This document shows positions 24,041 through 33,360 of a stretch of 64,000 nt of DNA, piece after piece. Source of the stretch: Archivesica marissinica (lineage: Eukaryota; Mollusca; Bivalvia; Venerida; Vesicomyidae); assembly GCA_014843695.1 (NCBI GenBank), contig CM026403.1, positions 3,596,150-3,660,149 on the forward strand, in the 5' to 3' direction. How positions within the stretch are numbered: the stretch's first letter is position 1; every line of letters begins with the position of its first letter. Below the pieces are notes generated by a model, which was not told where the DNA came from, did no database searches, and saw only the letters and a list, made by a program, of their open reading frames with translations. A program made the translations under genes and the position numbers.

Positions 24041-24130
24041 ATATATGTACGTCCATGTACTTTATGAGGAAGCACGTTTATTTTAAACGAATTACCGGTA
24101 TTATAGATACATGTACGTCCATGTACTGTT
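24041..24130. repeat. 60-bp minisatellite, right part
   Basis: Resumption of the 60-bp unit (ATATGTACGTCCATGTACTT, then GAGGAAGCACGTTTATTTTA) beyond the Tc1 element. It confirms that the transposon landed in an existing array. Confidence 0.85.
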
Positions 24131-24235
24131 TTTCATCAAAACAAGGTGCACTGTATCATCTGAAATTTGTAAAATTTTGTCTTATTGTTTTTATCATTTT
24201 TGGACTAACATCACCCATTTGACAAATACACCTAC

Positions 24236-24436
24236 AGTTAGTCTATACAAATTTATTTTAGCTTGATTGCGAAACAAGTTCTTACAACTTATATTAATCA
24301 CTCTCGAGACCTGATTCCTGATGGAATCCATCGCCATGAGGGAGAGAGAAGCAATGTGGAATTTAAATGCCTTGCCTAAGGGCACAATCGTAACAGCTCC
24401 AGCGGGACTCGAACTGCAGACCTTTCGCACCTGAAA
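24236..24436 (-). mobile_element. SINE family C, copy 2
   Basis: Minus-strand copy with TGCGAAAGGTCTGCAGTTCG and AGTCCCGCTGGAGCTGTTAC as the head remnant, then GCGATGGATTCCATCAGGAA and TTGTTTCGCAATCAAGCTAA. Confidence 0.85.
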
Positions 24437-24550
24437 TGAACACGCACACCACAGTTCAAATCATAGAAAGTATTCAGTCACCCCTAGTTTTGAACATCAT
24501 GTGGAGTTTGGGCTTGAAATTAAATTTGTCAAGGTCATCCTCCCCAGTAT

Positions 24551-24795
24551 TCAACCCTTTCTACACTACAGACCTCTAAATAGGCTTACAAACAGTGTAG
24601 ATCCAGATGAGCCAGCTCATGACGAGCTGTCTCATCAGGATCTGCACTTTTTGTCTGTAATATTATTATTTTTAAGACAAAATTACGCATTTTGGTAAAT
24701 GAACTGGTCGAAATGTAATTTATGATTTTTTAATTTATTGTTCTAGAAATATCATGCACCAGACCATGACAGTTACTTGGTGTTGAATGGGTTAA
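24551..24795 (+). mobile_element. TTAA-type MITE, about 245 bp (type 1, left end degraded)
   Basis: It is collinear with the copies at 37377 and 38519: CAACCCTTTCTACACTACAG at the left, GTAGATCCAGATGAGCCAGC and GTCTCATCAGGATCTGCACT as hairpin arms, and TTGAATGGGTTAA at the right. The left TTAA is mutated. Confidence 0.75.
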
Positions 24796-24855
24796 CTGGC
24801 AGTTTTGATCTATCCTGTGAACTGTTTAATTCTTCAGATTTGTTGTTAATTTCAG

Positions 24856-24885
24856 TGACATGGTTGATGGAAAGCAACACTGAAG
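24856..24885 (+). other. Possible 30-nt microexon next to a splice-motif array
   Basis: TTAATTTCAG precedes and GTATGT follows a 30-nt stretch (TGACATGGTTGATGGAAAGC plus AACACTGAAG). Only one frame is open (T-W-L-M-E-S-N-T-E). It would fit an upstream exon of the plus-strand DUF1647-like gene, but I cannot tie it to any family. The splice signals may be chance. Confidence 0.2.
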
Positions 24886-25670
24886 GTATGTACATTGTAC
24901 ATGTATGATGTCCAGGTATGTACATGTGTTACTGTACATGTATGATTTCCTGGTATGTACATGTGTTACTGTACATGTATGATGTCCAGGTATGTACATG
25001 TGTTACTGTACATGTATGATGTCCAGGTATGTACATGTGTTACTGTACATGTATGATGTCCAGGTATGTACATGTGTTACTGTACATGTATGATGTCCAG
25101 GTATGTACATGTGTTACTGTACATGTATGATGTCCAGGTATGTACATGTGTTACTGTACATGTATGATGTCCAGGTATGTACATGTGTTACTGTACATGT
25201 ATAATGTCCAGGTATGTACATGTGTTACTGTACATGTATGATTTCCAGGTATGTACATGTGTTACTGTACATGTATGATGTCCAGGTATGTACATGTGTT
25301 ACTGTACATGTATAATGTCCAGGTATGTACATGTGTTACTGTACATGTATGATTTCCAGGTATGTACATGTGTTACTGTACATGTATGATGTCCAGGTAT
25401 GTACATGTGTTACTGTACATGTATAATGTCCAGGTATGTACATGTGTTACTGTACATGTATGATTTCCAGGTATGTACATGTGTTACTGTACATGTATGA
25501 TTTCCAGGTATGTACATGTGTTACTGTACATGTATGATTTCCAGGTATGTACATGTGTTACTGTACATGTATGATTTCCAGGTATGTGCATGTGTTACTG
25601 TACATGTATGATTTCCAGGTATGTACATGTGTTACTGTACATGTATGATTTCCAGGTATGTACATACTTG
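24886..25670. repeat. 37-bp minisatellite with AG/GTATGT in every unit, about 21 copies
   Basis: The unit is GTATGTACATGTGTTACTGT plus ACATGTATGATTTCCAG (37 bp), alternating TGATGTCC, TAATGTCC and TGATTTCC forms. Each unit junction reads TTTCCAG/GTATGTAC, a combined 3' and 5' splice-like motif. The first unit follows the possible microexon at 24856-24885. Confidence 0.95.
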
Positions 25671-25883
25671 TACTATTTATATTCTCTGTGAACATTTCGT
25701 AAAGAATATATATACTAAAGTCTTGCAGTAACTGTTGCTGCTTTTTCAGTAGGTAATCATAATGGAGTTTAAGAACAAAACAAACCAACACAGACATATT
25801 TGTTGGAGGAAAGAAAGTACCAGCACAGTATGACATAAATATAATGCTAGCGCTGTATATACCTGATTACGGTGTCATTGTGA

Positions 25884-26452
25884 GTGTGTGTTTTACGTTT
25901 ATTTATCGTCGCTACCGGTTGCCCATATGAGCGACGCCTCCTGAAGAGATTAGTCATTTTAGATTTTAGGAGGATAATGCAATAATACAGACTGTGACAG
26001 AGACCCATTCCAGAGGCTGCTCTGGTTCTTTTACGTGCACGGGGTACAGCAATTCGGTTACATTCCTTCCACCTGTTTGTAAGAGTTAAGATTTCATTAT
26101 AGTTAGAGTGCTGCTGGATGATGGCAGGCCATGTAATGCCAGCTTGGGTCCAACGTTGAAGGAAGACATGGACAAAATAAAGTCCTACACGTTCCCTGCG
26201 GCGACACAAAAATACTTGCAAGGTAATATATTTTTCTTGTGGGACTGAAGGTGCATATTTTTCATCAGAGACATACGTCATAAATACTTTACAAAGATTT
26301 TTCAAATCTTGCAATGTGTCATGTCTGGTTAGTAAATATCAGACAATCTCACTTTCAACATTCTGATTTTGTATTTAGCAGTTTATCGAACCTGCGATCC
26401 CTGGATTACCAGTCCAGCGTGTTACCACTGGACTACATATCCGTCTGTAGAT
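25884..26452 (-). mobile_element. SINE family B copy interrupted by a 337-bp insert
   Basis: The tail and body on the minus strand (25884-26046) and the tRNA-like head (26384-26452, GGTAATCCAGGGATCGCAGG as B-box side) belong to one SINE. They are separated by 26047-26383. Compared with the full copy at 50438-50733, part of the middle is replaced. Confidence 0.75.
26047..26383 (-). other. Insert in the SINE with an open, unrecognised reading frame
   Basis: On the minus strand the insert stays open for about 89 codons and reads protein-like (SDEKYAPSVPQEKYITLQVF, then YFVHVFLQRWTQAGITWPAI). The frame then continues through the SINE body. I do not recognise the family. It could be an exon or transposon fragment captured in the SINE. 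No start codon or splice pair defines it. Confidence 0.35.
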
Positions 26453-26630
26453 TATTTATAATTGACATTGTGCTTTACTACTATTGGTATCGTGTATATG
26501 GCATGTGCTAGTGGCATGTGCATGTGTTTCATAGTGGTGACATGTTGTCGGAAACCACAATTAGTGAACATCTACAAAGTTCATATAATGATCTTAGGGT
26601 CGTATTTGACTTCACAGTTGTGGTCACATA

Positions 26631-26860
26631 GTCTCCGTGGCCTGGTTGTTACGGCATCCGCCTACAGAGCAAGAGGTTGAAGGTTTCTACCTCATCAGGG
26701 GTTCATTCTGATATGGTCGGTTGGTGAGCCGCCAGCTAGTTAAATAATGGCCTGCAAGGATAGGATTTGGGAAGTACTGCTGTTCATAAGAGGTGTCGAC
26801 ACTTATAAGTCAGAAATGGCTGGTCCTTTCAATAAGGGTGACACTATAATAAACAAACAC
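26631..26860 (+). mobile_element. SINE family A, copy 2
   Basis: Same layout as 1859-2110: GTCTCCGTGGCCTGGTTGTT as A-box side, GGTGAGCCGCCAGCTAGTTA in the body and GGGTGACACTATAATAAACA at the end. Confidence 0.8.
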
Positions 26861-26869
26861 TACTTTCTT

Positions 26870-27530
26870 AGTCTACATAGACTTATATAGTAAAACTCTT
26901 TTGAAATCTTCTCGGAAACCACACTGCACAGAGCTTTGCTATTTGGCATGTAGCATCACCTAGTGAACCTGTACTATGAGTGCTCAGATGGTGATCATGC
27001 TCATGGTGATCATGCTCAGATGGTGATCTTGGTGTCATGTTTGACGCCACTGTAGGGTCACATAATCTACCAGTACATAGCATAGTAAAACTCTCTTCAA
27101 TACAGATAATCTTCTCAGAAACCACAATGTCCAGAGCTTTGATATTTTGCATGTGTAGTCAAACTGATGATGATGATTGAGCCTCCGGCGAACCATGTGG
27201 GCGAGCGTACTAAGATGTTTAGTTAACACTCATATAGTATAAACTAAGGTGGTTATGTTGTGTGTATTAATAATACGATATAAATGGTCAGCCCGGCCAT
27301 GGATTAGGCTACAAGCACCACAATGTAAGGGTCAGTACAGGAGTCACTCTATACTGTCTCACATCTCATATTCGTAGATGTATGAATATGTTTGATGTAT
27401 AATATTATTTGCATGCTCAGCCCGGCCATAGATTAGGCTACAAGCACCAAAATATATAGAGTCAGTACAGGAGTCACGTTCTACTAACACGCATCTATAT
27501 TCGTAGTCAAACTTGTGTCAACGGTTTCGA
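26870..27530. repeat. Degenerate long direct repeats
   Basis: A segment with GTAAAACTCT, TCTCGGAAACCACAC and CAGAGCTTTG (26888-26955) recurs at 27085-27160 with about 80 percent identity by eye. Parts also resemble 26545-26630. A second pair with CAGCCCGGCCAT and GATTAGGCTACAAGCACCA lies at 27291-27350 and 27419-27475. No coding content is recognised. Confidence 0.6.
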
Positions 27531-27684
27531 CCGGTATTATTTACCAAGCACCTTCCATAACTTTTGCAATAAAAACTATCTGAATTTCACTCTTTTCCGC
27601 AAATCAAAAAGTTATCTGATAATCTACATTTTTTCATGCAACTTAGACAGAATGATTCTCTCCTCCAACTAATATGGCATGAAT

Positions 27685-27950
27685 CCTGGGGGGACATGTG
27701 TGCCTATGTAGATGTACTGGGGGGGACATGTGTGCTCTTATGTAGATGTACTGGGGGGGCGGACATGTGTGCTTATGTAGATGTACTGGGGGGGACATGT
27801 GTGCTTATGTAGATGTACTGGGGGGGACATGTGTGCTTATGTAGATGTACTGGGGGGGACATGTGTGCTTATGTAGATGTACTGGGGGGGCGGACATGTG
27901 TGCTTATGTAGATGTACTGGGGGGGACATGTGTGCTTATGTAGATATACG
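27685..27950. repeat. G-run minisatellite, 32-36 bp unit, 8 copies
   Basis: The unit is TGGGGGGGACATGTGTGCTT plus ATGTAGATGTAC. Two units have an extra GC within the G run (GGGGGGGCGGAC). Every unit carries an uninterrupted run of six or seven Gs on the plus strand, which is exceptional in this AT-rich window. Confidence 0.95.
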
Positions 27951-28656
27951 TATGTTTTTATGCCACTTCGAAACCTGTTTTATATACATGTGCAGACGTC
28001 ACATAATTTAAGTAACCACTGTTGGTATGTCTTTCAGAGGTTCTTGTCTGAACCATATGTTCACTACTTGAAGACATACAGATACCTAACTAATTGGCAT
28101 GTGACTGCATCTAAGGATAACTGTTTGTCACATACTAAAATATTGTTGCTGTGAACATAAAATCTTTACAACATATACGTGTACCACAATGCTTGTCTGG
28201 GCTATATTTCCTATGTCAAGATTTATCTGCGTGCAGGACCCAGAAGGATCAGATGTTGAACTCAATTACTCGTGATCATTCAGTGACTTTTGCAAATGGG
28301 ATACAATGTAGAACTATACAAGTTACAAAGTAACATGAAACTTAGTTGTAAGGTCCTAAGCACAACTCGGCAATGTAGTCAATGTTTTCTCTAATTGTGA
28401 TAAAAAAAATTGAGGTCTGGTTACACCAAAGACACACATTGGCCTAGAGTTAATAACATGGTCGGGGGAAAGTTACCTGTACGGAAAGTACCAACATGCG
28501 TAATATTATTGACTCTTGAAATATACAACTTGACACTCTTGAGATTTGACCTCAAGGGTCATTGACTCTTTCACTTTCAGTCTTTTCTACATACAATAGT
28601 TCCTGCAAACCTCGACTAATTACGGTTTCACTATTTGCAGTAATTCAAAAGTCTCC
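27951..28656. other. Unique sequence, no feature recognised
   Basis: Single-copy AT-rich sequence. Short open frames (27912-28154, 28151-28333) have no recognisable domains. Confidence 0.5.
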
Positions 28657-28700
28657 TCACTTCTCCCTAAATGTTCTCCAGATGATTTAGGGAGAAGTGA
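28657..28700. repeat. 16-bp perfect inverted repeat
   Basis: TCACTTCTCCCTAAAT (28657-28672) and ATTTAGGGAGAAGTGA (28685-28700) are exact reverse complements with a 12-nt loop. They could form a hairpin in RNA or a cruciform. The arm is partly repeated just after (ACTTCTCCC at 28699). It immediately precedes the 51-bp array. Confidence 0.85.
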
Positions 28701-28736
28701 CTTCTCCCAAAATTTGGAGTCTAGCTTGAGACCTGC

Positions 28737-29224
28737 ATTAGACATAAATGCACCAAACTATGTGTATATGTCTAGCGATTGCTGTGTTGCAGACATAAAT
28801 GCACCAAACTATGTGTATATGTCTAGCGATTGCTGTGTTGCAGACATAAATGCACCAAACTATGTGTATATGTCTAGCGATTGCTGTGCAACAAAACACC
28901 AAACAAACACACTTGCAGACATAAATGCACCAAACTATGTGGATATGTCTAGCGATTGCTGTGTTGCAGACATAAATGCACCAAACTATGTGGATATGTC
29001 TAGCGATTGCTGTGTTGCAGACATAAATGCACCAAACTATGTGGATATGTCTAGCGATTGCTGTATTGCAGACATAAATGCACCAAACTATGTGGATATG
29101 TCTAGCGATTGCTGTGTTGCAGACATAAATGCACCAAACTATGTGGATATGTCTAGCGATTGCTGTGTTGCAGACATAAATGCACCAAACTATGTGGATA
29201 TGTCTAGCGATTGCTGTGTTGCAA
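28737..29224. repeat. 51-bp minisatellite, 9 copies, open in frame
   Basis: The unit is GCAGACATAAATGCACCAAA plus CTATGTGGATATGTCTAGCG and ATTGCTGTGTT (51 bp = 17 codons). The plus frame from 28714 reads ADINAPNYVDMSSDCCV per unit, with one 27-bp insert (near 28890) and a TAT-to-GAT change between early and late units. The antisense is also open. It is probably non-coding; see findings. Confidence 0.93.
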
Positions 29225-29509
29225 CTCTTATCATTCAATGGGAGACCTACATGTATTATAATAATATTAAGTAAATTAATTTTGACGTATCTAGTATTCT
29301 TAATATGAATGTGCAAATTTCTTGGAAACTTCTATGCTTTTATAGCCATTTTGAACTTTTTAACTAAGGTGAGCGATCCATTGCCCTCTTTGTTAAAATT
29401 ATAAATTTCAAAAAGGAAATTTGTCATACTTTATTGGCAGTTATTGAAACAGTCAACATCTAACATCACAATACACACTATCCATTGGCAGCTTTCAGTA
29501 ATCTAATCT

Positions 29510-29720
29510 AAAGTGGAAGTCGTGATAGCATTCGCTACAGGTGCGAAATGCCCGGAGTTTGAGCCTCGCTGGAGCCGTTACAATTGTGCCCTTAGGCAAT
29601 GAATTTAAATTCCACATTGCCTCTTCTCTCTCGCTCATGGCGATGGATTCCATCAGGAATGAGGTCACGAGAGTGATTAATATAAGTTGTAAGAACTTGT
29701 TTCGCAATCGATCAATAAAA
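29510..29720 (+). mobile_element. SINE family C, copy 3
   Basis: AGTTTGAGCCTCGCTGGAGC as head remnant, GCGATGGATTCCATCAGGAA and TTGTTTCGCAATCGATCAAT in the body. Same order as the other family C copies. Confidence 0.85.
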
Positions 29721-29967
29721 AAACTAGTAAACTACTTTGCGTTTCACATGACAATATGACATATATAAACAATCATGACCAATCACGATATTTGACCATA
29801 GAAGCACCTACACGGTCAATGTTGTTCATCGAGGAATAAACTTCTACCGCTGTGAAACGGTTCATTGAAGATGCATGCGTTTTGCATTGGTTTGCCAATT
29901 GAAGTCATACTATAAGGATTGACAGCTTATGTGGTTGAGTAACTTCATATTGAGGGAGTCGTGTTCT

Positions 29968-30568
29968 TTACATTGGATGTCTCCTACATAAATGTGTAAC
30001 TGTTCATTCTAGAGTTGTTTCCCCTGCCATATTGACCATGCCCAGTTTACATCGGATGTCTCCTACATAAATGTGTAACTGTTCATTCTAGAGTTGTTTC
30101 CCCTGCCATATTGACCATGCCCAGTTTACATCGGATGTCTCCTACATAAACATGTAACTGTTCATTCTAGAGTTGTTTCCCCTGCCATATTGACCATGCC
30201 CAGTTTACATCGGATGTCTCCTACATAAATGTGTAACTGTTCATTCTAGAGTTGTTTCCCCTGCCATATTGACCATGCCCAGTTTACATCGGATGTCTCC
30301 TACATAAATGTGTAACTGTTCATTCTAGAGTTGTTTCCCCTGCCATATTGACCATGCCCAGTTTACATTGGATGTTTCCTACATAAACATGTAAATGTTT
30401 CATTCTAGAGTTGTTTCCCCTGCCATATTGACCATGCCCAGTTTACATCGGATGTTTCCTACATAAACATGTAAATGTTTCATTCTAGAGTTGTTTCCCC
30501 TGCCATATTGACCATGCCCAGTTTACATCGGATGTTTCTTACATAAACATGTAACTGTTTCATTCTAG
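29968..30568. repeat. About 80-bp minisatellite abutting an exon, 7-8 copies
   Basis: The unit contains ACATCGGATGTCTCCTACAT, then TTCATTCTAGAGTTGTTTCC, CCTGCCATATTGACCATGCC and CAGTTT. The last copy runs without a break into the splice acceptor of the DUF1647-like exon at 30583. Each unit therefore repeats the exon-proximal TTCATTCTAG and GTTGTTTCCCC but not the final CAG. Confidence 0.95.
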
Positions 30569-30582
30569 AGTTGTTTCCCCAG

Positions 30583-30759
30583 TCACTGCCAGATGAGACC
30601 AAGCTTCCAAATGTGCCTGTATTTGTAACAGCAGCTTCGGCCAGTCACTTTACCGAGCTAATGGAGCTTGTGTATAATATATCTTCCGTCGTGAGCAAGT
30701 ATGAACAGTCCAGACTGGTTGTCTATGACCTGGGACTATGGACATCTCAAGTGAAGGAG
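30583..30759 (+). CDS. DUF1647-like protein, internal exon (glycosyltransferase-like)
   Basis: This 59-codon exon encodes SLPDETKLPNVPVFVTAASA, then SHFTELMELVYN and RLVVYDLGLWTSQVKE. An ITA-x-S-x-HF strand followed by VVYDLGL is what I recall of DUF1647 (PF07801) and related animal proteins, which resemble nucleotide-sugar transferases. The acceptor is most likely TTGTTTCCCCAG ending at 30582 (phase 0); an alternative is CATTCTAG ending at 30568. The donor is GAG/GTGAGA at 30760. Upstream exons with the signal anchor were not found. The gene continues at 36729 after a missing exon. The biochemical role is inferred. Confidence 0.72.
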
Positions 30760-31042
30760 GTGAGAAATGTCATTGATTACTAATCCAGTCAAACCTGTGT
30801 TAGTGGTTGCCTCTATTAATTTGCCAACTTGTATTAAGCAGCCAGTTTCCCTATACATGTATGTTGTTTTAATATACTTAGTAATGTCTAATCCACCCAT
30901 TTATGTCTCTCATATTTAGCTCACATGAGAATGTGAGATATAGTTTTATTTGTTGATGCCGATATGTGTGTACTTATGTCATATTCTTGTTCTGAATGAC
31001 TGTCAAAATTTGGAAAATGATTCTTATCATATACAGTGAAAC

Positions 31043-31289
31043 CAGGGTTCCCTCTGTCTGAATGTTTGTCTGCGCCACTTCTGTCGCCAATTGAAAAACA
31101 CTGGAGTCAATTTAAAAAAACTTGGAGCCAACTAAGAGCCATATAGTTCACAAATAAATATTTGAAGCCATGTTTTTGACAAAACTTGTGCCCAAAGAAA
31201 AAAACTAAAAAAAGTTTTTGCCAATTCACAAAATTTAGCGCCAATATATATTTTTTTGGCGCCATTGGCGACCGACAGCGGGAACCCTG
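31043..31289. mobile_element. hAT-like MITE, about 247 bp
   Basis: It starts CAGGGTTCCCTCTGTC and ends GACAGCGGGAACCCTG, an inverted repeat of 16 bp with one mismatch. Flanks GTGAAACC and GGAAAACC could be an imperfect 8-bp target duplication (6 of 8). The interior repeats ...GCCAATT and GCGCC motifs around ATTTTTTTGGCGCC. It appears inserted into an older ACAGTGAAACC...GGGGTTTTCA element. No coding capacity. Confidence 0.6.
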
Positions 31290-31375
31290 GAAAACCCTCT
31301 GGACTGACGGTATTGTTCGGTTTGGATAGGTTTTCGGTTTAGAGGGGTTTTCATAGTGGGGGTAGATTTCTCCTA

Positions 31376-31870
31376 AATTAACAATTCAACTCTCCAATGC
31401 ATAGAAGGAGGCTGAGACAGGCTGTACAAATTAACAATTCAACTCTCTAATGCATAGAAGGAGGCTGAGACAGTTGGAGGCTGTACAAATTAACAATTCA
31501 ACTCTCCAATGCATAGAAGGAGGCTGAGACAGGCTGTACAAATTTCTTTTTTTATGTGACCATGTCCAGGGTAGTCAATATCTTATTTGCAAGAGTCAAT
31601 CACGAATCAGAATAAAATAGTACTAGATTTCTGCCGCGATTTCACACCTGTCCTTGGCGTCGGGCGATGAGATTTGTACAGCCCTGACTGGCTTATAGTT
31701 TAGCAGTTTTCACACCTGTCCTGGGCGTCGGGCGATGGGATTTATACAGCCCTGGGCGATGGGATTTGTACAGCCCTGACTGGCTTATAGTTTAGCAGTT
31801 TTCACACCTGTCCTGGGCGTCGGGCGATGAGGTTTGTACAGCCCTGACTGGCTTATAGTTTAGCAGTTAG
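31376..31870. repeat. Two short minisatellites (3 units each)
   Basis: At 31376-31545 three copies of a unit of about 55 bp hold TTAACAATTCAACTCTCYAA and GCATAGAAGGAGGCTGAGAC. At 31640-31868 three copies of a unit of about 75 bp hold CACACCTGTCCTGGGCGTCG and TGTACAGCCCTGACTGGCTT, one with a partial internal duplication. Confidence 0.85.
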
Positions 31871-32290
31871 TAAACAACTGATTCATTTTATGGTACAATA
31901 ATCTGAAAAAAATAGCTGAAAATTGTTCATTTAAAAAAGTATAGTCAGTTTCATATTTAATCAAGACAAATTGGTGTTCGGTTTACAGAGGTAAATTACA
32001 GGTGAATATGCACACTTTACTTTAACTGCTCTGTATTTGGGAAACAGGAGTTCTTTTTTACAGAGGTAAATTACAGGTGAATTTGCACACTTTTCTTTAA
32101 CTGTTCTGTACGAGGGGGGTTCAAGAAGTTCGCGGAAAGTGCTTATAACTTTTTTACAATACAGTTTTAATCATTATATTTAATACCGATATACATACAT
32201 CTCTTTTCAACTTGTAGGAAAGATTTCACCATAGTATCTTTAAAAAGAGTACCGCAAACATTTCTCCCATCTATGCACCCATGTTAGAAA

Positions 32291-32596
32291 TTATTTTCTG
32301 AAACTATCTTTCGGGATGCTTTTAAAAACGGAACAGACAGTGTTTTGAATTTCCTCTATCGAGCCCAATCGTCTGCCACGAAGTTCAGCTTTCAAAGTAG
32401 GGAATAGATAAAAGTCATTTGGTGCCAAATCGGGTGAGTAGGGCGGGTGATCCACAGTTTTCATATTCAACTTATCCATCATCGCCTGTGTGTATGCAGA
32501 CTTGTGACTGGGAGCATTGTCTTGATGCAGAAGGTAGTCATTTAAGAGTCCAGGTCGCTTCTTTCTCATCGCTGCTATGAAATTTCTGCTCAACAC
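32291..32596 (-). CDS. Mariner transposase, 3' exon
   Basis: The 102-codon exon (including stop) starts VLSRNFIAAMRKKRPG and contains LLHQDNAPSHKS and HPPYSPDLAPNDFYLFP. These hold the second and third catalytic aspartates, 34 residues apart (DD34D, mariner type). The acceptor TTGCCTTTCAG ends at 32597 and the exon joins the 5' exon in phase 0. It ends SFRK-stop at 32291. The normal mariner C-terminal region is slightly short. No internal stop or frameshift. Confidence 0.88.
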   Translation of the reverse strand: MLSRNFIAAMRKKRPGLLNDYLLHQDNAPSHKSAYTQAMMDKLNMKTVDHPPYSPDLAPNDFYLFPTLKAELRGRRLGSIEEIQNTVCSVFKSIPKDSFRK

Positions 32597-32692
32597 CTGA
32601 AAGGCAATTGCAAAAATATCACAACCCGCCCATTTGTGAGGCAAAAAAAGGAGAAAATAATGTATAAATCATATAGATTGTACTGTACATAC

Positions 32693-33328
32693 CTTTGAAT
32701 AGTACTTGGTAATTGTAGTCCCCACAGGTACGGCATGAGTTAGGACCACACCTTGCACGTCGTAGAATACGATAAACATCTGCTTCTTCGCTGAGCGGAC
32801 GACACGTGCCTTCTGTGGTGATGGGGATGCCGGTGTTTTCCAAACTGACGACATTTGCTTGGTTTCAGGATCGAACGTTGATACCCATGTTTCATCAACT
32901 GTCACTATTTTATTTAAATATCTCATGCCTTTTTTACGAAAGTTCTGTAGAAATTGTGTAGCCGCCGCCATTCTTTTCTCTTTGTGTTCGCTTGAAAGTA
33001 ACCGAGGTACCCATCTAGCGGCAACACGACGCATATTCAACTTATCCGTATCTATAGAATACACACCTCCCGTTGAAATATCCAATTTATTAGCTAAATC
33101 CCTGACACGTATACGTCTATCCGAGTCCAGAATGGATTTGGCCCTACAGATGATTTTATCGTTTTTCGACGTTACAGGACGTCCGTCTCGTTTTACGTCC
33201 TTAGGTAAATCGACGCCGTCGCTGAATCTGTTGTACCACTTATATATTGCAGTTTTCTTCAAAGCCTTTTCAACATATGTTTTCGTAATATCAGTCACAG
33301 TTTCTGATTTAGTTTTCTTTTGCAAAAC
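32693..33328 (-). CDS. Mariner transposase, 5' exon
   Basis: The 212-codon stretch begins VLQKKTKSETVTDITKTYVE. It runs through the helix-turn-helix region (ALKKTAIYKWYNRFSDG, then a second HTH with RRIRVRDLANKLDIS) and reaches the first catalytic aspartate in VTVDETWVSTFDPETK. It ends TITKYYSK at the donor AAAG/GTATGT. An in-frame TAG lies just upstream of the valine and there is no ATG, so about 25-30 N-terminal residues are missing. The TAG itself would be an acceptor (AAAAATAG/GTT), implying a further upstream exon. Total visible protein is about 313 residues against about 345 in the family. Confidence 0.85.
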
Positions 33329-33360
33329 CTATTTTTAATGCACTTGATAATTGTATAATC

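Larger units (their letters stand above)
32111..33360 (-). mobile_element. Mariner-family transposon, one end seen
   Basis: The 3' side of the element (left on the plus strand) begins after TA at 32109 with CGAGGGGGGTTCAAGAAGTT, a typical mariner-like terminal sequence. The transposase lies on the minus strand at 32291-33328. No matching inverted end occurs before the 51-bp array or before the gap, so the other end is lost, degraded or in the N gap. Confidence 0.75.

Noticed and set aside
32859..33338. 159-codon plus-strand frame
   Set aside because: Antisense shadow of the mariner transposase 5' exon.
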